Positions 1 to 11,134 of a stretch of DNA of 64,000 bases are shown piece by piece. Location: positions 112,244,053-112,308,052 of the forward strand of contig NC_079213.1 of assembly GCF_029633865.1 (NCBI RefSeq), read 5' to 3'. A program made the position numbers and the translations under genes. This DNA is from Lampris incognitus. Its lineage: Eukaryota > Chordata > Actinopteri > Lampriformes > Lampridae. The first letter of the stretch is position 1. Every line of letters starts with the position of its first letter. The notes under the pieces are model-generated. The model was not told the origin of the DNA and did no database searches. It worked only from the letters and a program-made list of their open reading frames with translations.

Positions 1-1560
1 CATAATCCAACTTCCAGAGAATATACATACTACTCCCCACCTCATGGCCCACTCTCTAGGATTGATCACCTCTTTATCTCAGACTCCACTGTATCCTCTG
101 CAACATCCTCCAGTATTGGTAGTATTCACATTTCAGACCACGCTCACGTAATGGTCAGCACTCTCCCCTTTAACAAGTTGAACAGGACTCCAAGATGGAG
201 GATGAATTCAAGCTTTCTTCTGGATGCTGGCTTCAGAGAATCCTTAAGAGCCCAAATAAACCTCTACAAGGAGACTAATCTACTAACATCCCCATCAATG
301 GGAACAGCATGGGAAGCCATGAAAGCCTTCCTAAGAGGACATGTCATTCAACATGCCTCTTTTAAGAAAAAACAGAATATGGCTAAACAACTTGAATTAG
401 AAAAACAAATCGAGACAGCTGAGACCGCCTATATACAAAACACGACGCCTACTAATTTAACCTCGCTTACACGTCTTAAATATCAATTTAACTCCATTCT
501 CGCTGAGAAAGCAGAGTTTGCCCTATTCAGAGCCAGACAACAACAATTTGAAGAGGGAGACAAAGCAGGAGAATGCTGGCCAGATACATAAAGCAGAAGG
601 AGACAATGAGCGCCATACCAGCGATTAGAGATCGAGGGGGGGGACCCTATTATCAGACTCCTCAGATATCAATGCAGAGTTTAGACAGTTTTACACCAGC
701 CTGTATACTTCTGAACTGCAGGCGAACAGTGAGGAAACCCGAACCTTCCTCGGTAGTCTGAACCTCCCCACTCTGTCTGATGAGCAGCGTGAGTTGTTAG
801 CTGAGCCCATCACTGTTGAGGAGATAGTAGAGGTCGTTAGAAGCCTACCATCAGGTAAAGCCCCTGGCCTCGACGGCTTCACAGCTGAATTCTACAAGTG
901 CTATGCACTGGAGTTAGCCCCCATGCTATTAGGTATGTACACAGAGGCCTTTCAAAATGGCTCCCTTCCCCCCTCCCTGATGGAAGCAGTTATTACTGTG
1001 AGTTTAAAAAATGGTAAAGATCCAGTAGATTGTAAAAGCTACAGGCCCACCTCATTGCTTGGCCCTTCCACGAGCAGAGTGGGTCCAGACAGCCCTGATG
1101 TGGGGTAGAAAGCTCATGGTAACAGAGTGGAGGTCGGCCACCCTACCTCACACCAATGTAGGGTTGGTTCTCCCATCTGGGAACTGTGGCAGCACACGAG
1201 CGACTCTCCTTTAGACTCGTCAACCAGGTGGAGAAATACGAGGCCAAGTGGACGCACTATATTTCCTTCATTAGAGGCCCCGTCTAATCTGAGACAACTA
1301 ATCTATATCTTAACATCTATTTATAGACTACTGTCTATCTCCCAACTATGTTTTAATTTGTTTTGTTTTTTTTAATTTCCTCTGCTGTTCCTATTGTCTT
1401 GTATACGGTTAAGACTCGTCTTATGATCACCCTTAATCCAAGTGTGTCTGTCTCTTGATATGGTCCAGTAGGCCCTGTTACATTGTTCCTTCCATCTCTG
1501 TAATCCATGTGTGATGTCATGGCCTGTATTTGTGTTAAAAGAAAATAAAAACTACTGATC
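1..1560 (+). mobile_element. Tx1/L1-like LINE fragment, unit 1
   Basis: Reading frames give the C-terminal half of an APE-type endonuclease domain (SRIDHLF-like and SDH motifs) followed by the start of a reverse transcriptase domain (SGKAPGLDGF, then SYRPTSLL). Right after that motif the reading frame jumps to unrelated residues and a stop at about 1108. The RT catalytic core is therefore missing, an internal deletion shared by all four units. The 3' end is an A-rich tail near 1560. There is also a frameshift near 570-600. The clade call (Tx1/L1 group) rests on motif style only. Confidence 0.8.
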
Positions 1561-2337
1561 ATAAAAAAAAGAAACAAACAAAACAAAAAATAAAGGTAGA
1601 CCTTAAACACAACTCCCACCACCATCCTCTCACACACACTTGCTTGCTTGCTGGTTGTCCATGGTGCCCGATGATGACCATCTTCTTCTATTTGTGGGTC
1701 CTTTGAGGACTCAGATAGCAGAAGATACCTGCGCAGCAGAGATGGTTTTTAAAGTGGCATGGGGGGTGGGGCGCTTCTCCCAACGCCACATGACTTGATT
1801 GTAGAGGAGATGGTTCCGATGGCAAGGGGGGTCCCTAGACGACCGGCACCTCCACACAACTGCAGGGGGCTGCCGGAAATCCAGTTTTTGGGAAACCGCC
1901 TCGAAGCGTGCCGCCACAGCTTGCTTTTGTGTTGGGGTGAGCTCCCTTAGCCTTATGTCTTCCAGACTCACCCACAAGGCAGCGGGGCAGTGGTTGATAG
2001 GTGCCAGGTTGTGTCCACCAGGGTGGGCCTTTACACCATATCTCTGGGGCCACCTGCTGCTCCGAGATCCCCTGCCAAGTTAGCCTGGGGCCGCAAGACC
2101 CCAGTTACCACGTGTGGCCACGGGGAGGAGGCCTGGCAGGAGTCTTGGTGAAGGAGAGGCTATGTACTGGCAAGGGAAGGCTTACATGCTAGCATGCTGC
2201 CCTATTCACCACAGAGGCTAGCCAGCGGCAGGCAGCAAGCTAAGGGCAGGAAGGACAAAAGCGGGTTGGAAGAACACATGCACCTTCCCTCCAACTACAC
2301 ACTGCTGCACTAGACGCATCACAACACCCTGTGTGTA
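1561..2337 (-). other. Array spacer with an unexplained minus-strand reading frame
   Basis: This GC-rich spacer has a minus-strand frame of 88 codons (1977-1711, with ALWVSLEDIRLREL and TPTQKQAV near its start) that I do not recognise. The same frame recurs at 10279-10013, and in unit 2 it runs longer (6238-5771, 155 codons). Because the three copies belong to one young array, their similarity alone is not evidence of selection. It could be part of an old element caught in the unit. No function is proposed. Confidence 0.4.
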
Positions 2338-2338
2338 T

Positions 2339-2412
<74 letters not shown>

Positions 2413-2431
2413 CTACTCCTATATTTTCGTA

Positions 2432-2494
<63 letters not shown>
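2339..2494. repeat. CA then GT microsatellite, unit 1
   Basis: A (CA)n run at about 2339-2411 and a (GT)n run at about 2432-2493 are separated by about 20 bp. Together they form an inverted pair that could fold into a long hairpin. The same pair recurs in units 2 and 3 with different lengths. Confidence 0.95.
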
Positions 2495-2496
<2 letters not shown>

Positions 2497-2554
2497 GTGT
2501 TAGTGTAGATAGCGGGACCGAAAACTAAAGCGTTTATGATCCTAATTCTTTTTG

Positions 2555-2850
2555 TTTTTTTTTATAAATTTATTTCTGATTTTTCCCTTTTTTCTCCCAA
2601 TTTAGTGGCCAATTGATCCCTATTTTAATTCAAACACCCACCCTCGTATTGCATGCGTTCGCCAACTGCATCTCTCCGGCCGGCAGTCTCGAAGGAAAGC
2701 GCCTCCCCACTTTCGTGACAAGGCGAATCCAAGCCGAACCACTGTTTTTCCGACACACACAGAGACGCATTCACATGACGAACACAAGCCGACTCCGCCC
2801 CCCTCCCGAAGACAGCGTTGCCAATGATTGCTGCTTCACCGAGTCCGGCC
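2555..2850 (-). mobile_element. SINE-like insertion with 19-bp target duplication, unit 1
   Basis: The block is bounded by a perfect direct repeat (atgatcctaattctttttg at 2536-2554 and 2851-2869). Its left end is T-rich, so the A-rich tail is on the minus strand. The internal text resembles a teleost SINE body (gagtccggcc and gaagacagcgttgcc in the head region). The unit 3 copy at 10839-11134 has the same duplication, so one insertion was copied with the unit. Unit 2 lacks it. Confidence 0.8.
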
Positions 2851-2865
2851 ATGATCCTAATTCTT

Positions 2866-3397
2866 TTTGGAGGTGGTGGGTATTGTCTCAGAGAGTAAGG
2901 GAAAAATCCCAGAAAATTAAAATTATGCATAATTATGCATAAATATGCAAAACGTGCATTTTTCTAAAAATGGCTAAAAACCACGTTTCTCGGCATCTTT
3001 GATTTTTTCCCCTATATAAAAAATAATTTCTGGGACTTAGAAATGTTTTGGCATTATGCAAAATATATGCATTTTTGCAAAAATGCACTTATGATCCTAA
3101 TTTTTTTTTTTTGGAGGTGGTAGGTATTGTTCCAGAGAGGACCAGAAAAATAGCAGAAAATTAAAATAATTATGCAAATATGCATTTTCTAAAACTGGCT
3201 AAAAACCACTTTTCTCTGCATTTCAGATGATTCTGAGCACTTGGGGGGAGGGAGTTGGAGTGGGGGGGGGGTTTTAGGGGCAGGGGGAAGGCGGTTAGCT
3301 GGCAGGATGAAGTGGAGGAGCAGGGAGATTTAGACGGGTGGAGAACCAAACCGCTACATTGTAGCGGGATTCTTCTAGCAGTCGATATAAAAGCACG
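2866..3397. repeat. AT-rich block next to U6 3' end, unit 1
   Basis: Two diverged internal repeats of about 230 bp, each starting ctttttggaggtgg or tttttggaggtggtag, contain clustered atgcat and atgcaaa words, including an octamer ATGCAAAT near 3175. A 17-nt palindrome (ccgctacattgtagcgg, 3351-3367) lies about 31 nt beyond the U6 3' end. The block recurs at about 6955-7484, 11146-11681 and, diverged, 41262-41817. Function is unknown. Confidence 0.75.
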
Positions 3398-3446
3398 AAA
3401 ATAAGGAACGCTTCACGAATTTGCGTGTCATCCTTGCGCAGGGGCC

Positions 3447-3486
<40 letters not shown>

Positions 3487-3502
3487 ATTGCCGAAGCAAT
3501 AC
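3398..3502 (-). ncRNA. U6: U6 spliceosomal snRNA, copy 1
   Basis: Read on the minus strand, this 105-nt segment has a complete U6: 5' stem-loop GUAUUGCUUCGGCAAUAC, the AUAUACUAAAAUUGGAAC region, the ACAGAGA box, the AGC triad, and the internal stem-loop from CCCCUGCGC to GAAGCGUUCC. It ends in TTTT, a Pol III stop (3401-3398). U6 pairs with U4 and then with the 5' splice site and U2 in the spliceosome core. The body from GGAAC to GCGUUCC matches the vertebrate U6 I know base for base. The 5' stem differs from human at two paired positions with pairing kept. The promoter is complete, so it is probably active. Confidence 0.96.
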
Positions 3503-3735
3503 GACTGAGCATAGCGTCTGGGGGCTATATATACACCGCCGTTTCCAAGAGAATCTCCATAACGGTGTCAATTTAAAAGCACTTTGAAAACATGACAGTC
3601 AATGCAAAGTGCAGCAAATAGGATGTAGATGGGTATAAAATGTTTGAAATGACTCTAAACGTATTTGTTTTAACACTTTTTTTTCGCGAGAGAAAGCCGT
3701 GAAGCACTCTGGGAGTTGTTGCGTCAGTCAGCCGG
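3503..3735 (-). promoter_or_regulatory. U6 type-3 Pol III promoter, copy 1
   Basis: Relative to the U6 start at 3502, a TATA box (tatatata, 3526-3533) lies at -24 to -31. A PSE-like block (ACACCGTTATGGAGATTCT on the minus strand, 3550-3568) lies at -48 to -66. An SPH/ZNF143-type element (core CAACTCCCAGAGTGC on the minus strand, about 3704-3720) lies near -200 to -220, the usual place for a distal sequence element. These spacings are those of vertebrate U6 promoters. Two ATTGG (CCAAT) words follow further out at about 3736-3780. Confidence 0.9.
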
Positions 3736-3835
3736 GATTGGCGGGTGGCGGCGATGCGACACGGCGATTGGATAAACTCGTTCCCACGAGGAACAAGAAG
3801 GTAGACCGTGTAGAATCTCACGCCACGGAGCATTA

Positions 3836-3858
3836 TTAATAATAATAATAATAATAAT
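3836..3858. repeat. TAA microsatellite upstream of U6 promoter
   Basis: A short (TAA)n run. It recurs upstream of the other array U6 genes at 7920-7951 and, longer, at 12117-12168, so its length varies between otherwise near-identical units. Confidence 0.95.
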
Positions 3859-4186
3859 TACGTGGAACAAGGCAGCCCATGTAGGACCTCACGCAGCGGT
3901 GCCCAGCAGCAAGGACAGCGCATTGGTCGACGTGACGCTACCAAGAATGATCGGAAGTGCGACCGGAAATCAGTGCCTCGAATCCCCGTTCCGTCATCAA
4001 TCGTTACGATCGTAATCTGACTACCCCCCCCCACAAACTTTATTTATATTTTGCAAAATTAAACAACATCCATCAACACCGGTCTATACAGACATATATG
4101 CCAGTAAATAAAATATAAGATGAAAGAAAAAGCAATTAACTGAATAGATAAACGTGGTCTACATTCGCCGGTTAAGAGGAAAAAGG
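3859..4186. other. Spacer between U6 promoter and next LINE
   Basis: No gene is seen. From about 4022 the minus strand reads like a LINE or mRNA 3' end (AATAAAG followed by TTTGTGGGGG). It abuts the + strand LINE at about 4187. Units 2 and 3 have the same junction, ending ttaagaggaaaaa then ggatctgggcc. Unit 4 instead joins about 430 bp further 5' in the LINE, so units 2 and 3 carry a deletion relative to unit 4. Confidence 0.55.
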
Positions 4187-5773
4187 ATCTGGGCCTGGTA
4201 GATGTATGGTGCCTACATAATCCAACCTCCAGAGACTATACATACTACTCCCCACCTCATGGCCCACTCTCTAGGATTGATTACCTCTTTATCTCAGACT
4301 CCATTGTATCCTCTGCAACATCCTCCAGTATTGGTAGTATTCACATTTCAGACCACGCTCACGTAATGGTCAGCACTCTCCCCTTTAACAAGTTGAACAG
4401 GACTCCAAGATGGAGGATGAATTCAAGCCTTCTTCTGGATGCTGGCTTCAGAGAATCCTTAAGAGCCCAAATAAACCTCTACAAGGAGACTAATCTACTA
4501 ACATCCCCATCAATGGGAACAGCATGGGAAGCCATGAAAGCCTTCCTAAGAGGACATGTCATTCAACATGCCTCTTTTAAGAAAAAACAGAATATGGCTA
4601 AACAACTTGAATTAGAAAAACAAATCGAGCCAGCTGAGACCGCCTATAAACAAAACATGACGCCTACTAATTTAACCTCGCTTACACGTCTTAAATATCA
4701 ATTTAACTCCATTCTCGCTGAGAAAGCAGAGTTTGCCCTATTCAGAGCCAGGCAACAACAATTTGAAGAGGGAGACAAAGCAGGAGAATGCTGGCCAGAT
4801 ACATAAAGCAGAAGGAGACAATGAGCGCCATACCAGCGATTAGAGATCGGGGGGGGGGGGACCCTATTATCAGACTCCTCAGATATCAATGCAGAGTTTA
4901 GACAGTTTTACACCAGCCTGTATACTTCTGAATTGCAGGCGAACAGTGAGGAAACCCGAACCTTCCTCGGTAGTCTGAACCTCCCCACTCTGTCTGATGA
5001 GCAGCGTGAGTTGTTAGCTGAGCCCGTCGCTGTTGAGGAGATAGTAGAGGTCGTTAGAAGCCTACCATCAGGTAAAGCCCCTGGCCTCGACGGCTTCACA
5101 GCTGAATTCTACAAGTGCTATGCACTGGAGTTAGCCCCCATGCTATTAGGTATGTACACAGAGGCCTTTCAAAATGGCTCCCTTCCCCCCTCCCTGATGG
5201 AAGCAGTTATTACTGTAAGTTTAAAAAATGGTAAAGATCCAGTAGACTGTAAAAGCTACAGGCCCACCTCATTGCTTGGCCCTTCCACGAGCAGAGTGGG
5301 TCCAGACAGCCCTGATGTGGGGTAGAAAGCTCATGGTAACAGAGTGGAGGTCGGCCACCCTACCTCACACCAATGTAGGGTTGGTTCTCCCATCTGGGAA
5401 CTGTGGCAGCACACGAGCGACTCTCCTTTAGACTCGTCAGCCAGGTGGAGAAATACGAGGCCAAGTGGACGCACTATATTTCCTTCATTAGAGGCCCCGT
5501 GTAATCTGAGACAACTAATCTATATCTTAAGATCTATTTATAGACGACTGTCTATCTCCCAACTATGTTTTTATTTTTGTTTTTTAATTTTCTCTGCTGT
5601 TCCTATTGTCTTGTATACGGTTAAGACTCGTCTTATGATCACCCTTAATCCAAGTGTGTCTGTCTCTTGATATGGTCCAGTAGGCCCTGTTACATTGTTC
5701 CTTCCATCTCTGTACTCCATGTGTGATGTCATGGCCTGTATTTGTGTTAAAGGAAAATAAAAACTACTGATCA
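4187..5773 (+). mobile_element. Tx1/L1-like LINE fragment, unit 2
   Basis: Same content as in unit 1: a partial endonuclease, the segment leading to the RT start (VEEIVEVVRSLPSGKAPGL), the shared internal RT-core deletion, and an A-rich 3' tail. A poly-G stretch near 4850 shifts the frame. It starts at ggatctgggcctgg after the U6 spacer. Confidence 0.8.
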
Positions 5774-6535
5774 TAAAAAAAAGAAACAAAACAAAAAATA
5801 AAGGTAGACCTTAAACACAACTCCCACCACCATCCTCTCACACACACTTGCTTGCTTGCTGGTTGTCCATGGTGCCCGATGACGACCATCTTCTTCTATC
5901 TGTGGGTCCTTTGAGGACTCAGATAGCAGAAGATCCCTCTGCAGCAGAGATGGTTTTAAAGTGGCATGGGGGGTGGGCTTCTCCCAACGCCACATGACCT
6001 GATTGTAGAGGAGATGGTTCCGATGGCAAGGGGGATCCCTAGACGACCGGCACCTCCACACAACTGCAGGGGGCTGCCGGAAATCCAGTTTTTGGGAAAC
6101 CGCCTCGAAGCGTGCCGCCACAGCTTGCTTTTGTGTTGGGGTGAGCTCCCTTAGCCTTATGTCTTCCAGACTCACCCACAAGGCAGCGGGGCAGTGGTTG
6201 ATAGGTGCCAGGGCGTGTCCACCAGGGTGGGCCTGCACACCATATCTCTGGGGCCCACTGCTGCTCCGAGATCCCCTGCCAAGTTAGCCTGGGGCCGCAA
6301 GACCCCAGTTACCATGTGTGGCCACGGGGAAGCCTGGCAGGAGTCTTGGTGAAGGAGAGGCTATGTACTGGCAAGGGAAGGCTTACACGCTAGCATGCTG
6401 CCCTATTAGCCACAGAGGCTAGCCAGCGGCAGCAAGCTAAGGGCAGGAAGGACACAAGCGGGTTGGAAGAACACATGCACCTTCCCTCCAACTACACACT
6501 GCTGCACTAGACGCATCACAACACCCTGTGTGTAT

Positions 6536-6536
<1 letters not shown>
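5774..6536 (-). other. Array spacer, unit 2, with longer minus-strand frame
   Basis: Homologous to 1561-2337. The minus frame here is open for 155 codons (6238-5771), longer than in units 1 and 3, which have small indels near 5935-5975. The product is unrecognised. Confidence 0.4.
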
Positions 6537-6597
<61 letters not shown>

Positions 6598-6601
6598 CAT
6601 A

Positions 6602-6642
<41 letters not shown>

Positions 6643-6760
6643 TCACTCACACACACATACACTCACACACACATCTACTCCTATATTTTCGTAATGTGTG
6701 TGTGTGTGTGGTGTTAGTGTGTGTGGTGTTAATGTGTGTGTGTGTGTGTGTGGTGTTACT
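6537..6760. repeat. CA/GT microsatellites, unit 2
   Basis: (CA)n with interruptions runs to about 6676, then broken (GT)n at about 6694-6750 with inserted ggtgtta words. It is longer and more irregular than in units 1 and 3. Confidence 0.95.
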
Positions 6761-6791
6761 GTAGATAGCGGGACCGAAAACTAAAGCATCT

Positions 6792-6948
6792 GTTGGGGTG
6801 AGCTCCCTTAGCCTTATGTCTTCCAGACTCACCCACAAGGCAGCGGGGCAGTGGTTGATAGGTGCCAGGGCGTGTCCACCAGGGTGGGCCTGCACACCAT
6901 ATCTCTGGGGCCCACTACTGCTCCGAGATCCCCCGCCAAGTTAGCCTC
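6792..6948. repeat. Partial duplication of the unit 2 spacer
   Basis: This segment (gttggggtgagctccc to ccaagttagcct) repeats about 6137-6290 almost exactly. It sits where units 1 and 3 have their SINE insertion, so unit 2 has a different local history. Confidence 0.85.
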
Positions 6949-7484
6949 TTCTTCTTTTTGGAGGTGGTAGGTATTGTCTCAGAGAGTAAGGGAAAAATCC
7001 CAGAAAATTAAAATTATGCATAATTATGCATAAATATGCAAAACGTGCATTTTTCTAAAAATGGCTAAAAACCACGTTTCTCGGCATCTTTGATTTTTTC
7101 ACCTATATAAAAAATAATTTCTGGGACTTAGAAACGTTTTGGCATTATGCAAAATATATGCATTTTTGCAAAAATGCACTTATGATCCTAATTTTTTTTT
7201 TTTGGAGGTGGTAGGTATTGTTCCAGAGAGGGCCAGAAAAATAGCAGAACATTAAAATAATTATGCAAATATGCATTTTCTAAAACTGGCTAAAAACCAC
7301 TTTTCTCTGCATTTCAGATGATTCTGAGCACTTGGGGGGAGGGGGTTGGAGTGGGGGGGGGTTTTAGGGGCAGGGGGAAGGCGGTTAGCTGGCAGGATGA
7401 AGAGGAGGAGGGAGATTTAGACGGGTGGAGAACCAAACCGCTACATTGTAGCGGGATTCTTCTAGCAGTCGATATAAAAGCACG

Positions 7485-7533
7485 AAAATAAGGAACGCTT
7501 CACGAATTTGCGTGTCATCCTTGCGCAGGGGCC

Positions 7534-7573
<40 letters not shown>

Positions 7574-7589
7574 ATTGCCGAAGCAATAC
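7485..7589 (-). ncRNA. U6: U6 spliceosomal snRNA, copy 2
   Basis: This copy appears identical to copy 1 over the 105-nt transcript, including the AU-rich 5' stem, ACAGAGA box, internal stem-loop and terminal TTTT (7488-7485). It is one array period from copy 1 and in the same orientation. Its promoter is complete, so it is likely transcribed. Confidence 0.96.
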
Positions 7590-7822
7590 GACAGAGCATA
7601 GCGTCTGGGGGCTATATATACACCGCCGTTGCCAAGAGAATCTCCATAACGGTGTCAATTTAAAAGCACTTTGAAAACATGACATTCAATGCAAAGTGCA
7701 GCAAATAGGATGTAGATGGATATAAAATGTCTGAAATGACTCTAAACGTACTTGTTTTAACACTTTTTTTTCGCGAGAGAAAGCCGTGAAGCACTCTGGG
7801 AGTTGTTGCGTCAGTCAGCCGG
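7590..7822 (-). promoter_or_regulatory. U6 type-3 Pol III promoter, copy 2
   Basis: The TATA box is at 7613-7620 (-24 to -31). The PSE-like block is at about 7637-7655. The SPH/ZNF143-type element lies around 7789-7808. Flanking single-base differences from copy 1 fall outside these motifs. Confidence 0.9.
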
Positions 7823-8280
7823 GATTGGCGGGTGGCGGCGATGCGACACGGCGATTGGATAAACTCGTTCCCACGAGGAACAAGAAGGTAGACCGTGTAG
7901 AATCTCACGCCACGGAGCATTATTAATAATAATAATAATAATAATAATAATTACGTGGAACAAGGCAGCCCATGTAGGACCTCACGCAGCGGTGCCCAGC
8001 AGCAAGGACAGCGCATTGGTCGACGTGACGCTACCAAGAATGACCGGAAGTGCGACCGGAAATCAGTGCCTCGAATCCCCGTTCCGTCATCAATCGTTAC
8101 GATCGTAATCTGACTACCCCCCCCCACAAACTTTATTTATAAATCGCAAAATTAAACAACATCCATCAACACCGGTCTATACAGACATATATGCCAGCAA
8201 ATAAAATATAAGATGAAAGAAAAAGCAATTAAGTGAATAGATAAACGTGGTCTACATTCGCCGGTTAAGAGGAAAAAAGG

Positions 8281-9867
8281 ATCTGGGCCTGGTAGATGTA
8301 TGGTGCCTACATAATCCAACTTCCAGAGAATATACATACTACTCCCCACCTCATGGCCCACTCTGTAGGATTGATCACCTCTTTATCTCAGACTCCACTG
8401 TATCCTCTGCAACATCCTCTAGTATTGGTAGTATTCACATTTCAGACCACACTCACGTAATGGTCAGCACTCTCCCCTTTAACAAGTTGAACAGGACTCC
8501 AAGATGGAGGATGAATTCAAGCCTTCTTCTGGATGCTGGCTTCAGAGAATCCTTAAGAGCCCAAATAAACCTCTACAAGGAAACTAATCTACTAACATCC
8601 CCATCAATGGGAACAGCATGGGAAGCCATGAAAGCCTTCCTAAGAGGATATGTCATTCAACATGCCTCTTTTAAGAAAAAACAGAATATGGCTAAACAAC
8701 TTGAATTAGAAAAACAAATCGAGACAGCTGAGACCGCCTATATGCAAAACATGACGCCTACTAATTTAACCTCACTTACACATCTTAAATATCAATTTAA
8801 CTCCATTCTCGCTGAGAAAGCAGAGTTTGCCCTATTCAGAGCCAGACAAAAACAATTTGAAGAGGGAGACAAAGCAGGGAGAATGCTGGCCAGATACATA
8901 AAGCAGAAGGAGACAATGAGCGCCATACCAGCGATTAGAGATCGGGGGGACGGGACCCTATTATCAGACTCCTCAGATATCAATGCAGAGTTTAGACAGT
9001 TTTACACCAGCCTGTATACTTCTAAACTGCAGGCGAACAGTGAGGAAACCCGAACCTTCCTTGGTAGTCTGAACCTCCCCACTCTGTCTGATGAGCAGCG
9101 TGAGTTGTTAGCTGAGCCCATCACTGTTGAGGAGATAGTAGAGGTCGTTAGAAGCCTACCATCAGGTAAAGCCCCTGGCCTCGACGGCTTCACAGCTGAA
9201 TTCTACAAGTGCTATGCACTGGAGTTAGCCCCCATGCTATAAGGTATGTACACAGAGGCCTTTCAAAATGGCTCCCTTCCCCCCTCCCTGATGGAAGCAG
9301 TTATTACTGTAAGTTTAAAAAATGGTAAAGATCCAGTAGACTGTAAAAGCTACAGGCCCACCTCATTGCTTGGCCCTTCCACGAGCAGAGTGGGTCCAGA
9401 CAGCCCTGATGTGGGGTAGAAAGCTCATGGTAACAGAGTGGAGGTCAGCCACCCTACCTCACACCAATGTAGGGTTGGTTCTCCCATCTGGGAACTGTGG
9501 CAGCACACGAGCGACTCTCCTTTAGACTCGTCAGCCAGGTGGAGAAATACGAGGCCAAGTGGACGCACTATATTTCCTTCATTAGAGGCCCCGTGTAATC
9601 TGAGACAACTAATCTATATCTTAACATCTATTTATAGACTACTGTCTATCTGCCAACTATGTTTTTATTTTTGTTTTTTAATTTTCTCTGCTGTTCCTAT
9701 TGTCTTGTATACGGTTAAGACTCGTCTTATGATCACCCTTAATCCAAGTGTGTCTGTCTCTTGATATGGTCCAGTAGGCCCTGTTACATTGTTCCTTCCA
9801 TCTCTGTACTCCATGTGTGATGTCATGGCCTGTATTTGTGTTAAAGGAAAATAAAAACTACTGATCA
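8281..9867 (+). mobile_element. Tx1/L1-like LINE fragment, unit 3
   Basis: The best-preserved frame of the array LINEs: 331 codons from 8247 to 9242. It runs through the endonuclease C-terminal part (SRIDHLF-like, HISDH), a linker, and the RT N-terminal segment (SGKAPGLDGF). A point change gives a stop at 9240. The RT core is absent by the same internal deletion as in the other units. Confidence 0.82.
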
Positions 9868-10012
9868 TAAAAAAAAGAAACAAAACAAAAAATAAAGGTA
9901 GACCTTAAACACAACTCCCACCACCATCCTCTCACACACACTTGCTTGCTTGCTGGTTGTCCATGGTGCCCGATGATGACCATCTTCTTCTATTTGTGGG
10001 TCCTTTGAGGAC

Positions 10013-10279
10013 TCAGATAGCAGAAGATACCTGCGCAGCAGAGATGGTTTTTAAAGTGGCATGGGGGGTGGGGCGCTTCTCCCAACGCCACATGACTTGA
10101 TTGTAGAGGAGATGGTTCCGATGGCAAGGGGGGTCCCTAGACGACCGGCACCTCCACACAACTGCAGGGGGCTGCCGGAAATCCAGTTTTTGGGAAACCG
10201 CCTCGAAGCGTGCCGCCACAGCTTGCTTTTGTGTTGGGGTGAGCTCCCTTAGCCTTATGTCTTCCAGACTCACCCACAA
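10013..10279 (-). other. Array spacer minus-strand frame, unit 3
   Basis: 88 codons, matching the unit 1 copy (1711-1977). Unrecognised; probably carried along by unit duplication rather than expressed. Confidence 0.35.
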
Positions 10280-10640
10280 GGCAGCGGGGCAGTGGTTGAT
10301 AGGTGCCAGGTTGTGTCCACCAGGGTGGGCCTTTACACCATATCTCTGGGGCCACCTGCTGCTCCGAGATCCCCTGCCAAGTTAGCCTGGGGCCGCAAGA
10401 CCCCAGTTACCACGTGTGGCCACGGGGAGGAGGCCTGGCAGGAGTCTTGGTGAAGGAGAGGCTATGTACTGGCAAGGGAAGGCTTACATGCTAGCATGCT
10501 GCCCTATTCACCACAGAGGCTAGCCAGCGGCAGGCAGCAAGCTAAGGGCAGGAAGGACAAAAGCGGGTTGGAAGAACACATGCACCTTCCCTCCAACTAC
10601 ACACTGCTGCACTAGACACATCACAACACCCTGTGTGTAT

Positions 10641-10644
<4 letters not shown>

Positions 10645-10708
<64 letters not shown>

Positions 10709-10727
10709 CTACTCCTATATTTTCGTA

Positions 10728-10779
<52 letters not shown>
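10645..10779. repeat. CA then GT microsatellite, unit 3
   Basis: (CA)n at about 10645-10707 and (GT)n at about 10729-10777, the shorter counterpart of the unit 1 pair. Confidence 0.95.
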
Positions 10780-10780
<1 letters not shown>

Positions 10781-10838
10781 GTGTTAGTGTAGATAGCGGG
10801 ACCGAAAACTAAAGCGTTTATGATCCTAATTCTTTTTG

Positions 10839-11134
10839 TTTTTTTTTATAAATTTATTTCTGATTTTTCCCTTTTTTCTCCCAATTTAGTGGCCAATTGA
10901 TCCCTATTTTAATTCAAACACCCACCCTCGTATTGCATGCGTTCGCCAACTGCATCTCTCCGGCCGGCAGTCTCGAAGGAAAGCGCCTCCCCACTTTCGT
11001 GACAAGGCGAATCCAAGCCGAACCACTGTTTTTCCGACACACACAGAGACGCATTCACATGACGAACACAAGCCGACTCCGCCCCCCTCCCGAAGACAGC
11101 GTTGCCAATGATTGCTGCTTCACCGAGTCCGGCC
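10839..11134 (-). mobile_element. SINE-like insertion, unit 3
   Basis: Copy of the unit 1 SINE with the same 19-bp duplication (10820-10838 and 11135-11153). The shared insertion point shows that units 1 and 3 derive from one ancestor not shared with unit 2. Confidence 0.8.

Noticed and set aside
2613-2942. 109-codon + frame and its minus-strand partner, repeated at 10897-11226
   Set aside because: They lie inside the SINE insertion and its flank; both strands are open, as is usual in GC-rich SINE bodies.
3171-3190. Oct-1 octamer as a U6 distal element
   Set aside because: ATGCAAAT lies on the 3' side of U6, not upstream, and is one of many similar words in an AT-rich block. The SPH element at the right distance already explains distal activation.
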